Shown one piece after another: positions 44,114 to 57,030 of a stretch of DNA of 64,000 bases. Every line of letters begins with the position of its first letter. The first letter of the stretch is position 1. The position numbers were made by a program, and so were the translations under genes. The stretch covers positions 806,001 through 870,000 of the forward strand of contig JAZKJV010009784.1 in NCBI GenBank assembly GCA_037367405.1, given 5' to 3'. Source of the DNA: Ottelia alismoides. Its lineage: Eukaryota; Streptophyta; Magnoliopsida; Alismatales; Hydrocharitaceae. The notes beneath the pieces were generated by a model that did no database searches, had not been told where the DNA came from, and saw only the letters and a list, made by a program, of their open reading frames with translations.

Positions 44114-45580
44114 GTAATTAAATCACAATTAATCATCTTGGATCTCTTTTCTCATGTGTCCAAATAACGTGAATCACATTCACATTATTCACATGTTTGA
44201 TAATTAAATCACATTTAATTATCTTAGATAACTCTTCATATAATATGAATCAAATTCATATTATTCATGATAATTAAATCACATTTAATTATAAATTTTC
44301 TTAATTCTTGGATATATAATATCAACAGTGAAATTATCCATGAATTCTTTCAAGGATAATGCGCTTTCTCCGTTGATGCTTGGAGATAAGGACAAGACGA
44401 TTGTATTGTTCCACGAATAGTGACTTGGATATAACAACTCAAATCCAGATCCTGCGGATCTCCCATAAATATTTGATTAAATCAAAACCACAGATCTAAT
44501 CTTTTCATTGTATCTGAATCACATTTAGATCAATGTCCAATATTTGGACTAAGATTAGATCACTTCTCTATGAGAGGAGTCACTAAAATTCAGACCTGTT
44601 CCATTACTCCCTCGGAATGGAAGCATCATGGTTATGCAATCATTTATGACCACATCACCCTTAGGAATTCCCAATACCTGTACATCCTTCATACTGGAAG
44701 ACCTAGAATAAACCCAAAATATTAGATGAATTTTATACTGTCTACTTCATGGTTTTATCATTATGTTTCTCATTTGATCATTGGGAGTCAATATCGATCA
44801 TATACTTTCCAAAACCATATATCATACCTAGGTCTTGATCATATACTTTCCAAAAGTATATATCAAACCTACAAATTCAGTCAAGCTTCCAAAGCGAGAT
44901 GACCATGCACGGAATTTGATTCTTCCCAATATCTCATGAGTGAGCTCATGTTTTCCGATTTAGTAACTGAACCTGTATGATCCCTTTGAGAGATCATATT
45001 ACTCATATGCCCTTGCATGCACACCAACGTGCTGGTGTATAGACCATGGTTAGGTCATAAACATATTGGTCTGCCAAACGTACATACTAATACATATATT
45101 AACACATCTATCTTGGGTCACATGATGCGTGCCTATATCGTGACAACATACAACATAGGACTTTGGCTATCTTGATATCGTTAAGTCAACTCTTTGACCT
45201 AACTTATCTAACACCTCCGAATCTCTATTCTTATGCAGAGGACCTACATCGAAAGGTCGGTTAGATATGAGCCAAATGAGAAAAGGATTGCCATCTCCTA
45301 CTTAGGATGGAGATCATCTCTTAACAATCATTTGTCGGTGCTTGATGAGTCCTCAATCTAACTCATCAGATATGCATATAAGCACCAACTTCTGTGATTC
45401 AATAATTGAATTAACAATTGTATGATCATTAAGAAGGCCATGATACATAACCCTAATTGTACTAAGGGATCTATTATGCAAATCAGTTATTCTTCATTTC
45501 AGATCAGGGAATGATATTTGCAATAACTTTTATTGCATAATGGTTCGCGTGGGCTCGCATGTCCAACAATCTTCCACTAT

Positions 45581-48500
45581 CCCAAAGAGCCATTTATGAG
45601 CTAATCATTTAAATCCACACTCATGTGACAATCATCGACTATTTAGAAAAATAGCTAGGTAAGCTGATACCGCACTCTGTTCCCAAAAGACTATGACGAG
45701 TACTTTTATGAAACTTGCATATCCCCAGTAAAAGTGTTCGCATCAAATGCGAATGTTGCATTTTATGCAACCAGTACTCAATTTTGTCAGTTATAGTGTC
45801 GTTGACACTACTGCTCAATTATTATCATAATAACCAGTATTTCTATAATCCTTATCAGAGTACACTTATTCCCAAAGATCTCTATCTCTTGTGTTATCTG
45901 CAATTAAGACCTTTTAGATCTCTATCTATAAAGTCTTAAGTTCTTAAATACATGACTTTGAGATCACTATCTCTGAAGGCTTGTCATCTTTGAAGATTTC
46001 GTTATTACTGCAATCAAGTGTTTTATTTCCATAGTAGGATTAATAATAATTTACTACTCCCATTTCATGAAAGTCATCTGACTTTTGTACACATCTTGCA
46101 TACACTCGGTTTCTCGTAACTGATCCACAAGGGCAAGAAGCTAGCATTCACTTTCTCAACTCCTTGAAGTCATATCCCTTTAGATAGGTCAATACCATAT
46201 CATATCTTAAGGAAAAGAAGCCTTTCTTGAAAATTTCCAGAAAATGAAAACATGTCCAAGGTGTGCTACTAATGTGATGGTCCCAATACCCTCTTCTCTT
46301 TGCTTTTGAACAACTTCAGAACTAAGATCTAAGAGGTATCCTTGAGATCTCATCTCAAGGCATGGAATAATCAGATTATAAAATACTTATTATTATTATT
46401 ATTATTATCTTTATATCATTCCAAATGATTAGGATATTATCTACATTTAGTATGATGAACACAATGTCACTCCCACTAAGCTTCACATGATTCATCAAGA
46501 TTCTATCTGAAATCATAACATTTATAATTTCATTAAATCTTATGACTATAAGAAGCTTATTCAAGTTCATAGATGGAGTTATTGCACACTTTTCTTTCCT
46601 TAACCATGAAGCCTTGGGGCTACTTCATGTGAATATGCTTAGAGAGGAATTCATAGAGGAATGCAATCTTGACTCACATCTTGAAGATGTCATAGTCAAG
46701 TTGGGCAACTAAAGTTAGCAATATTCTGATGGGTTTAAGCATGGTCACTGGAGAGTAAGTCTTATCGCAAGAGATGTCTTCTCTTTAGTATGTATCTGAG
46801 TATACGAGTCGTGCTTTGAAGGTCTGTACCTTCTCATCAGGTCCCCTTTTTCTCTTGAAGATCCATTTACACCATAATGGATCTTACCCATATAGGTGGA
46901 TCCTCGATGGTCCATATACAACGTTTGTATATGAAGTCTACTTTAGACTTTTATTGATAACATCCATCTTTCCATGTCATGATCTTCAGAAGCTTTATCA
47001 CATGAAGTTCGATCATTGTCAGATTTCTCTGACACATGGAATTGATCCTCAAACGCATTTGAAGAGGTATCAGTGTTTCATCATTAATTATCCTTTTAGT
47101 TTCTAATTTCAGGAGCTTCATTATCTTCTCAAGAGTAAACGAGTTCCTTCACTTCATTTTTATCTTGATTCTCAAGAGAGTCATCCTCGAAGAATCATAT
47201 CCTTAGAGATGAGATCTTTTAATAATCTCAAGGCATAAAGTAGGTATCCAATACCATCCTTTATTTTCCTAATGAAGTAGCACTCTCTAGTGCTCGGTTC
47301 CATCTTACTTGGATGGAACCTTACTAAGGATATACATTGTAGTCTTTACTATATATATACTTGGAAACTAAGAGGTAATAATGCTAACATTCATCACTGA
47401 TAAGATCATGCCATACATGATCCAATTGTATATCCCTACAACTCCATTGAGTTTAGGTGTATTAGGAGGAGTGAGATAGGAATTATATTCCTTTCTCCAT
47501 AAGGTGTTCATTAATTCATCTAATAGGTATTGACTACCTATACTAGATCAAATTCATTTTCATATTCCTTCAACTTTGGTTCTAAACCAAAAAAATTGTG
47601 AAATCTTTGAACATTTCAAAGGTTTCTAAGGTGAAGGGAAGAAATCTCATATCACAAAATCATTGAATGATATCATATATCATCAATGTTTATTATGCTA
47701 TAGATGATCTACATACATCCATATGTATGAGATATTAAATACCTTGACATCTTACACCAATCCCAGAGAAGGGTGCACTGAACATTTTTACTTTGAATAC
47801 AATATTCAAAAGTATGTAAGATTTGAAATTTTTAGATATGCTAAAGTTTCATATCTTACTATTCTATGGATCTCATCAATAGACGTATGTCCAAGGCTAG
47901 ATGCTAGATAATTGTCAAATGATCTTCATCCTCCTATTAATCTTTTAAGTTTTAATTTTCAGTATTAGAAATCTTAATGAATCATTCATTAATTTTCTAA
48001 ATTAGTAGAGTGCACTAGATGTCATATTACTATCTGAAATATGTCCATCATAACTCTCTATGATAGGTTTATTCCAGAATTCATGTTTATTTCCAATACT
48101 TAGAAATAAACTATTAGTGTATTCTAATATCTAGGTCATAGAGACATTCTCTAATACTAAGGACTCTCCCATTGAAAATATGAAGTCTATATATCCAATA
48201 GAGATTGTTGCAATAATTGCATCAATATCCATGTATATGACTTATTACACCTGAAGATCAAATTCCAGTCTTCATATACATATGCAACCAATTGCGAGTG
48301 TTATTAGAAGAATGAGATATAATTATTAGACTTTGATCTTATCAAATAAGAAAGTCAATTTCAATGATTATACGTAGATGTAGATTATTCCGATTCACTA
48401 TCCGAGTCCTTCTCTAAGGATCCTAGATTGACTAGATAATCACACTATCAATACATCGAATTATTGCAGTATTGGCATTTATCCAACTCATTGGATGTCA

Positions 48501-50858
48501 TATGGAAATTACAGAAGTACAATCAACTCCTTGACTTTTCTTCTTACATGGGTCAGACCCATGCTTACACTACGCTTTCTTCATCTATAAACAACCATTG
48601 CTTAAGACAAAGGATCTCTTATATTAAATTCAAAAGATTTCAATATAAGACTATTTCAACATTTATACATGCTTCATTCAATTCATACAATGTGAATATT
48701 ATGAAGCTTCATGAATGACTAGAGTAAAGACAGTAGAAAGATGACACTCATCATATCTACATCCATCTTAACTCTAAAAATTCATTGGTTCTGGTAGGTA
48801 CTCAAACATTTTAGGTACATCATTTCTTATAGAGCCACCATTCTGCATAATGTAGTGAACCATGTTATTCATGATTAAATGTGGAGAGCACATATGTATG
48901 CCAAATCATTTTCTTAGATTTTATAAGGATTAGTTGACAATTGCGATCATCATCAACATGTCACTTCCAAAGTACATTCGATGAGATCAAGACTATAGAG
49001 ACATACAAACCCGAGGGTTGTAGTCGTATTGTCTATTTAATTGTCATTCCTCATTATTACAAGGAAACTTGCACATTGCAACCACATACATTATGTGTCC
49101 AATTGCAAGTACAATATCTTGATCACGGATCCAATCCATTATATTTTACAGGTTATTATTGAGAATTATATTGAGTGGGTTTAATTAGGATTATTTGAAA
49201 TAAGAAATTTGTATATATATATATATTTTACTTTGATTTAGGAATTTTTTATATCAAAGCTGTCTTGCCTTGTCAACACTTTCATTCCCTTAATCAATTT
49301 CAATGTAAGAGATATACTTACCATTATATCTCAAGCAAGATCTGGGATCTCCTTCCTTATCTTTGTCACATCCCAATAATATGTGAACCTGTAACTCCAA
49401 TAAAAAGAAGCGGGGACACATTCCACCTTGTAAGTCTAACTTGCACTCCCAATTCGGTCTTTAATACCCGAGTCCACCACTCCTAAGATGATGTTGACCC
49501 GTCATTAATTGAACCAACCGTCAGCATGAATACAACTTGCTATGCGTAATCCAATATCGCCATAAAAATATTAGGACCCGATATTTGGGTCACTATGCAT
49601 ACGTCCTTACTCTTTCAAGAAGCGAAGAGCCCGATCCATATGTGCTTGTATGCAAGAGCTGTCACTTTGAACAGATGTCTTCTACATACAGTCCATGGCG
49701 ACAGAACCCTTCGCCTTGATGGGAGACCATAGATGTCACTTATGTGATCCTCCATATCATGTTCAAATTTAATTAATCATTATGAATCATGTTCATTATG
49801 ACTAATTCTTCCAAGGGAAATAATAACTCTTTTCATAATATAATATTTTAATTGGATACAATTAATTTAATCACATTGAATCAATTATCAATCCAATTCA
49901 ATCAACAAAATTGAAATTTTAATAATTAGAAAAATACACCGTGATCTTTCTTGAATTACCATGCCTACCCATTGTCATGGCCAGTACCGACAGGAATGGG
50001 ATAGGCACACGGTACAACCTGCTACCCCAACGCTCCCTGACTAGACACCATATCCACCTTGCGAAAGGACAATGTCAAATGGATCATTATGTACTTGAGA
50101 TGATAATCGGTTTTTCAAACTAAGTTATACCATTTAATAATAATCAAAATAACTTTTATTAAAATTAAAAGAAAATTTGCTAAATAAATTCCCAATCCTA
50201 CTCAAGCCACTTTTTTGTTGGAAAGTTTAAATAACCAATTGTGATCTAGATCATATCTAATCAAGTTGGTTATGGTCAATGTCGTTCAAGGAAATAATTA
50301 TTATCTTTAAATATTTCACAAATATTCATCAATTATTATCTAAGGAAATTAACCATGAATTTCCCTTAATTTGATTGAATGACAATGACAAGGTTCATGA
50401 TAAAAAATGTAATTTCCAGCAGTGACCCCTACTTACTAAAATTACCATATCTCAATCCATTTAAATCCAAATTAAGCAAAATAAGTTTCTATAGTTTGAT
50501 AATTTAATTTAAATAGAATCCAAGTGATTAGCATGCACTTTTAGGTGTTTCAAAATCGTAATTAACTTCTTAACTACGTCATGATTCGTGACCCCTGAAA
50601 TAGTGGATATATGATCATTAAAAACATCATTACTAGAGTTATCGGATTCCAAATCTTACAAACTCAAATCCCAAAGTTTCCTTAATTAATGGAAAACATT
50701 GTAAAAAGTGATATTATCATGTTTAAATATTTTAAATAGGGTCGAAATTTATCAAAAAATAGGGCTTCGAAAATTGAAATGTGATAGAATTTCCACAATC
50801 CCTTATGATCCCAAGTCTTCTTAGGTTTATGGATCGTATCCAAAACCTCCGACCTAAG
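45581..50858 (-). pseudogene. Element B copia Pol/Gag remnants
   Basis: The RT region is recognisable on the minus strand: CKWIFKRKRGPDEK and ARLV (about 46880-46830), the HMK-stop block (stop 46620-46622), a second stop at 46557-46559, IRFNEII, and LNVDNILI (46376-46570). Both stops fall at the same codons as in element A. No long frame survives anywhere. It aligns with A along its length except for the 1.77-kb solo LTR (A only), the TA microsatellite (A) and the 170-bp RT segment (B only). Confidence 0.7.
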
Positions 50859-50870
50859 GCTCTGATACCA
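50859..50870 (-). other. Primer-binding site of element B
   Basis: ggctctgatacca ends two bases before the LTR, identical in placement to element A. Confidence 0.9.
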
Positions 50871-50872
50871 CT

Positions 50873-53456
50873 TGAAGGATATGTGAAGATCCTTAAGCGC
50901 ATCAAAGAAATGTGAGGATCACATCGTATGCGATCGGGAGCGACTAGTGGCACTAGTTGCTCTGGGAAACGGAATTTAAAAAATTTGAAAATGATGAAGC
51001 CACATGATCCAAGAACACTTCTTGGATCATTTCATCTAAAACACAAATAGTTATTAGGGTTACCTCTTGAATCGTGGTTGCGACCGAGTCTGTAAACGAA
51101 GAGACCTCCTGTCTCAAGTCCGATCCAATGGATGAGATGCTTGCCAGCGCTGATGAGACACACGCTCTTCGCAATACATGTTGATGATACAAGCGGTGGA
51201 TCTCCTGATCTCGTCATACAAGATCCAACATCTTTTTCATGAGCGAGGCACACCGATGGAGATCCGTGAGTAGATGATCCAGCAACATAACGACGGTGCT
51301 GCGGTGGTAACGACTCTCTCTTGGGCTCCATGGTGGATGACCACAATGAGAGAGAGGGAGAGAGCCTTTGGCATGTAGAGAGAGAGAGAGCTTATGGATT
51401 GATCATAATGTTGTAACTCGAAGAGCAAGGGGTGCCTCTTCTTATATAGGATTTTGGGAACCATGGATCTCAATCCATGGACAAACACACAATCAATGGA
51501 TGCGATCAATTTGTATTTCTTTCAATAGCTATGACCTTGTTGTAAAAATACAACAAAAACTAATTTAATTTAAATTAATACATATTTATAAATCAATATA
51601 AGTTAATTTCAAATCAAATCAATTGTCTAGTCTTTGTGATAATGAGGAGACTAACCACACACCCTAAAAAGAGGGGGACAATCACCAATCATCTCATGAG
51701 ATCTCATTATCTCTTGAGATCTATATATCTCATGATATCTCCAAGATTTACAACAACAATTGTTGTAAATTATTTCACAAAAAATATTTCATAATTATCT
51801 TATGAAATTTGCGATTATTGGAAAAATGTGAATCACATTCACATTCCAAAATAAAATGTAAATAATATTTTCAATTAATTATCCAATGTGAATCCAACTC
51901 ACATCAATAATTAATCAACAAATATAAATCACAGATCTCTCTCTCTTATATATTATACATCTTTTTTTATAATATATATGATAAATATGGATAATGCTAT
52001 CCACATTATGCATATCCTTGATAATTAAATCATCTTTAATCACATTGGATATCTTTTCTCATGTGTCCAAATAACATGAATCACATTCACATTATTCACA
52101 TCTTTGATAGTTATATCTTAGATAACTCTCCTTATAATATGAATCAAATTCATATTATTCATGTTAATCAAATCACATTTAATTATCAATTTTCTTAATA
52201 CTTGGATATATAATATCAACATCCATGAATTCTTTCACGGATAATGGGCTTTCTCTGCAGATACTTGGAGATAAGGATAGGGCGATTGTAATGTTCCACG
52301 TATAGTGACTTGGATATTGGGATCACATCTCAAATCCAGATCTTGCAGACCTCCCATAAGTATTTGATTAAATCAAAGCCGTAGATCTAATCTTCTTATT
52401 GTATGTGAATCACAAACAGATCAATGTCAAACATTTTGACTAAGATTAGATCACTTCTCTATGAGAGGAGTCACTAAAATCCAGACCTGTTTTATCACTC
52501 TCTGAATGGAAGCGTCATGGTTATATAATCGTTTATGATCACATCATCCTCAGGTATTCCCAATACCTGTACATCCTGCATACTGGAAGAACCAAAATAA
52601 ACCCGAAGTAATAGATCAATTTTATACTATCTACTTCATGGTTTTATCATTAATTTTCTCATTTGATCATTGGGAGTCAGTATCGATCATATACTTTCCA
52701 AAAACAGATTCATACCTAGGTCATGATCATATACTTTCCAAAAGTATATATCAAACCTACAAATTCAGTCAAGCTTCCAAAACGAGACGACCGTGCATGG
52801 AATTTGATTCTTCCCAATATCTCATGAGTGAGCTCATGTCTTCCGATTCAGTAACCGAACATGTATTATCCCTTTGAGAGAGTGTATTACTCATACATCC
52901 TTGCATGCACACCAACACACTAGTGTATAGACCTTGGTTAGGTCATCAATATATTAGTCTGCCAAATGTACATACTCAGACATATAGTAACACATCTGCC
53001 TTCGATTAGAGGATGCATGCCTATATCGTGATACCATACAACATTGGACTTTGGTTATCTTGATATCGTTAAGTCAACTCTTTGACCTAACTTATCTAAC
53101 ACCTCTGAATCTCTATTCCTATGTAGAGGACCTGCATCGAAAGGTCTATTAGATATTAGTGAAATTAGAAAGAATTGCCATCTCCTACTCAGGCTGGAGA
53201 TCATCTCTTAATAATCATTTGGCGGTTCTTGATGAGTCCTCAATCTAACTCAGTAGAAATTCATCCAAGCACCAGCCTCTATGATTTAATAATTAAATCA
53301 ACAGCTGTATGATCATTATGATGGCCATGGTACGTATCCCTAATTGTACTAAGGGACCTATTATGCACATCAGTTATTTTTTATTTTAGATCAAGAATGA
53401 TATTTACAATAACATTTATTGCATAATGGCTCGTTGTGGGCTCGCATGTCCAACAA
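50873..53456 (-). repeat. Element B 5' LTR (2.58 kb)
   Basis: Minus-strand start TGTTGGACATGCGAGCCC at 53456 and end beside the primer site. TATA-like tatataagaagagg is at about 51440-51453. Uninterrupted, so it is the reference for the insertion in the 3' LTR. Confidence 0.85.
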
Positions 53457-53595
53457 AATCAATGCCTTGATATTCATAGAACCTCCGGGCTCTCTTATAT
53501 AGGAGAAAAATCCTTGGGTAAATTACAATTTAGGTACATGAAGAAATGGAAAATACATAAATAACAACTAAAGGACAATAATAATATCAATAGTA
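53457..53595 (-). repeat. Truncated copia LTR fragment abutting element B
   Basis: Closely resembles 24388-24515 of the 228-bp copia LTR: cttgatattcatagaacct, ggctctcttatataggag, gggtaaattaca, aatacataaataac. It begins at the exact border of element B, so B may have inserted into an older copy of that LTR; the matching remainder is not present at B's other end. Confidence 0.75.
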
Positions 53596-54397
53596 TTGTG
53601 ATTGAATTCTTCTTCACAAACTATTTTTGTGGTTTTTAGTTTTTGTTATTCTTATTTGGTTTTTAAATTGTACAAATTTTTTTATTTTCAAAAGTTTATA
53701 ATTTTGGAAAATGGTGGTACTCAATATAGGTGAAATATAGTAGGTGGTTAAAGTTGTGGAAAAAGAAATGATTTTTTTATTTTTTAAAATGGAAAGTATT
53801 TTACAAAATGATTTACTATATAGTAGATAGTGAAGTATGATATAGGTGATACAATATATTAAAAACAAGAAAGAAAATCGAGGAACATGCTCCAAGAAAC
53901 ACATAAAATAAACTCAAAATGATTGAGAACTTCAGAAAATAAAAAGAAGAAGCAAAGAAGCCATGAAAAACCTCGAAAACTATAATAAACCTCCCTAAGG
54001 AATTTGTTCAACTGTCATAGAAAAATAAAAGCAAAATAAAGTGTCTACAGTATCCAAGTATCACAAAGTATACAAGGGTACAACTGTAAAAATAGTATGA
54101 AAAATAAGTATTTTGCATTTAGATCCCTGTGGAGGGAACTAAATGCAATTTCTAGGAATTATGGAGGCACGACTGAATTGCAGAACACGATGGTTTTAGC
54201 ACACAAATTTCCCGTGGCTTCGTTTGAACGGTGTCATTAGAATTCAAAGCATGATCGAGATCGTACGTATTGGACATCGATGAATCTCCATTTCATCACT
54301 TTTATTCTTTCATGCCTTTAAACCCTAGTTAACTGCATGTATATAGCATTAATTTGCATGAAATAACCTTCATTATTTACATTGTAAATATTTTGCA
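53596..54397. other. AT-rich intergenic sequence
   Basis: No gene or repeat end recognised. The LINE may extend upstream of 54398, but I could not identify earlier endonuclease motifs here. Confidence 0.4.
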
Positions 54398-56745
54398 ATG
54401 GCATATGATCTTTTCATAGCAAACACTCTCTTCAAGAAGAGGGAGGAACATTTAATTACTTATAAGAGTGGGCCAACTAGAACTAAAATAGATTACTTTG
54501 CATTGACGAGAAGAGATAGGCTATGTTGTAAAGACTACAAAGTAATCCCAGGAGAGAGTTTGACAACCCAACATCGTTTGCTAGTATTGGATGTACAAAT
54601 GAAAGGGTTGGTAAAGAAAAGGAGGGTTTCTAAGATAACTAGAACTAGATGGTGGAATCTGTCACTGAAGGAAGCGAGCATCAGAGAGAAGGTTTTAGAA
54701 GACTTATCTTGGGATTGTAGCGGTAGTACAAATGAGATGTGGGAGGCAGTAGCATCTTGTATCCGAATGGTAGCCAAAGAGGTGCTAGGCGAGTCAAAGG
54801 GAGGAGCTCCATGTCAAAAGGAGGCTTGGTGGTGGAGTGAAGGGGTGCAAGAGAAGCTAAAAATAAAAAGAGCTGGCTTTAAAGCTATGTCTAGGGATAT
54901 AACAGAGGAAACTGTCATGAACTACAAAATAGCGAAGAAGGAAGCAAAGAAGGAAGTAAGCGAAGCTAAGTCAAAAGCTTATGAAGTTTTGTATAAAAAT
55001 CTCGACTCTAAGGAGGGACAGAAGGATATATTCAGGTTGGCCAAAGAAAAAGAAAGAAAAACCAAAGACCTTTCTCAAGTGAGATGCATTAAGGATGAGG
55101 AATGTCATGTGCTTGTTCTCAGAAGGATATAAACTAGGTGGGAGCAGTACTTCCATAAACTTTTCATTGGGGAAGGAAATAGAGATATCACTTTGGGTGA
55201 TCTAGCTTGTAGTGAAAGCTACTTGAATTGTGCATGCTATAGGCAGATAAAAAGAAAGGAAGTAGAGGAGGCTTTAAAGGTTATGAGACCCGGAAAAGGT
55301 GTATGACTGGATGACATCCCTGTAGAAGTATGGAGAGTTTTAGGTGAGCGTGGTTTGACTTGGCTTACGAATATATTCAATATTATTTGGCAAAGCAAGA
55401 AAATGCCTGAAGATTGGAGGAGGAGTATCGTGGTGCCTCTTTATAAAAATAAAGGAGACATTCAAAATTGTTCAAATTATAGAGGTATCAAGCTGATGTG
55501 TCACACTATGAAAATTTGGAAACGTGTGATCGAAAGAAGGTTGAGGCAAATTTCCAATGTAAAATAAAACCAATTCGGATTCATGCCAGGTCGCTCAATG
55601 ACTGAAGCCATCCATTTGCTGTGGAGAACAATGGAGATTTATAGAGCTAAAAAGAAGAACCTCCACATGATCTTTATTGATCTGGAGAAGGCTTATGATT
55701 CTGTCCCACGAGAGATATTGTGGAGAGTGTTAGAGAAGAGACAAATACATGTCCTATACATTAACCTCATAAAGGACATGTATGATAGGGCTTAATCTTG
55801 TGTAAGGACCCCGTCTGGGAAGACTGTATATTTTGACATCAACATTGGTTTACATCAATGTTCTGCTTTGAGTCCATTTCTTTTTACTTTGATTATGGAT
55901 GAGTTGACCAGTCACATTGAGGATGAGTTACCTTGGTGTATGTTATTTGCTGATGATATTGTGTTAATTGTCGAGACTACAGATGGAGCAAATGAGAAGC
56001 TTGTGGTCTGGAGACATGAGTTGGAGACTAAAGGATTTCGTATAAGTATGGCTAAGACGGAATATATGGAGTGCACCTTTGATGGAAGCAATGGTGAAGG
56101 AATCGAGGTGAAGATTGGCGACGATAACATTCAGAAGAGAGATTCCTTTAGATATCTGGGATCTATTCTGCAACATGATGGGGAAATTGATGGAGATGTT
56201 ACTAATAGAATAAATGTAGTCTGGTTAAAGTGGAGAGGAGCCTCTGCTGTTCTCTGTGATAAGAAAATTCCTTTAAAGATTAAAAGAAAGTTTTACAAAG
56301 CAGCTATGAGACCTGCTATGCTTTACGGATCTGAATGTTGGCCTGTGAACCATAGATATGTGCAGAGAATGAATGTAGCAGAAATGAAAATGCTAAGGTG
56401 GATGTGTGGACACACAGTAAAGATCGGATTTGGAATGATGCAATCAGAAAGAAAGTTGGTGTAGCTCTGATCGAGGATAAGATGCGAGAAAATCACTTAA
56501 GATGGTTTGGACATTTGCAAAGAAGATCAGCTGATACACCAGTTAGGAGATGCGAGTGTTGGGATGTCGAGCCGGCTAAGAGAGGGCGAGGACGACCCAA
56601 GAAGTGTTGGAAAGAGACAATACAAAGGGATCTTAGTTTTGTTGATATAATCCCGGGATTGGCCCAAGATAGATCTGAATGGAGGCGAAGAATCCACGAC
56701 CCTACATAATTGTGGGAAAAGGCTTTGTTGTTGTGGTTGATTTAC
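54398..56745 (+). pseudogene. RTE-type LINE: endonuclease C-term, RT and C-terminal domain
   Basis: 5'-truncated. It starts in the apurinic-type endonuclease near its end (TRTKIDYFALTRRDR ... TTQHRLLVLDV, about 54466-54600). RT follows in the same frame: [54 protein letters not shown], and the catalytic FADDIVLI (55946-55969). The frame is cut by stops at 55130-55132, 55304-55306, 55565-55567 and 55793-55795. One missing base near 56418 shifts the C-terminal part (KDRIWNDAIRKKVGV, WFGHLQRRSADTP, GRPKKCWKE) to another frame. The 3' end reads ttgtgggaaaaggctttg with a short ttg tail. It is the longest of the RTE copies in the window and the best reference for the fragments near 5388-6705. Confidence 0.88.
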
Positions 56746-56817
56746 ATTGTAAATATTCTATAAAGTATTATATTTAAAATCAAAATAAAAGGATAAAGAA
56801 AAAAAAGAAAAAGCGGT

Positions 56818-57030
56818 TTCTCGCATCAACTGATCTTCACCTTATCCTCGATCAGAGCTACTTTAACTTTCTTTCTGATTGCATCATTCCGAATCCGATC
56901 TTTACGTATGCGTGCACAAACCTACCTTAGCATTTTCATTTTTGCTACAACCATTCTCTGCACATGTCTATCGTTTATAGGCCAACATTCAGATCCATAA
57001 AGCATAGCAGGTCTCACGTCTGCTTTGTAT
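56818..57030 (-). pseudogene. Inverted RTE LINE fragment
   Basis: Its reverse complement matches 56284-56490 of the adjacent RTE copy, including cctgctatgctttatggatc, cagagaatggttgtagca and gatgcaatcagaaag. A short insertion (aactgatcttcacc) is unique. With the plus-strand copy it makes a 200-bp inverted repeat separated by about 330 bases. Confidence 0.8.

Larger units (their letters stand above)
41427..45568 (-). repeat. Element B 3' LTR, interrupted
   Basis: LTR sequence at 41427-42484 and 44114-45568. A TATA-like box (tatataagaagagg on the minus strand) lies at about 41950-41963, with ta and ga microsatellites at 41879-41913. Removing the 1.63-kb insertion leaves about 2.5 kb, matching the intact copies. 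About 70 bases found in the other LTRs are missing at the insertion point. Confidence 0.8.
41427..53456 (-). mobile_element. Long-LTR copia element B, full length, with foreign insertion
   Basis: Same family as A. Minus-strand order: 5' LTR 53456-50873, primer-binding site (50870-50859), internal region 50858-45581, purine tract (gggatagtggaagat, 45583-45569), 3' LTR 45568-41427 interrupted at 42485-44113. The U5 tip of the 3' LTR is missing. Its two LTRs resemble each other more than either resembles the A LTRs (for example both read cttttctcatgtgtccaaat where A has tctattatcttgttctcaa). Confidence 0.85.

Noticed and set aside
46816..47106. Plus-strand frame of 96 codons in element B (and the similar one at 34518-34757)
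   Set aside because: It is antisense to recognisable copia RT (KWIFKRK block) on the minus strand.
29096..53456. A large tandem segmental duplication
   Set aside because: LTR similarity is higher within each element than between elements, and B lacks the solo LTR of A; two insertions fit better.
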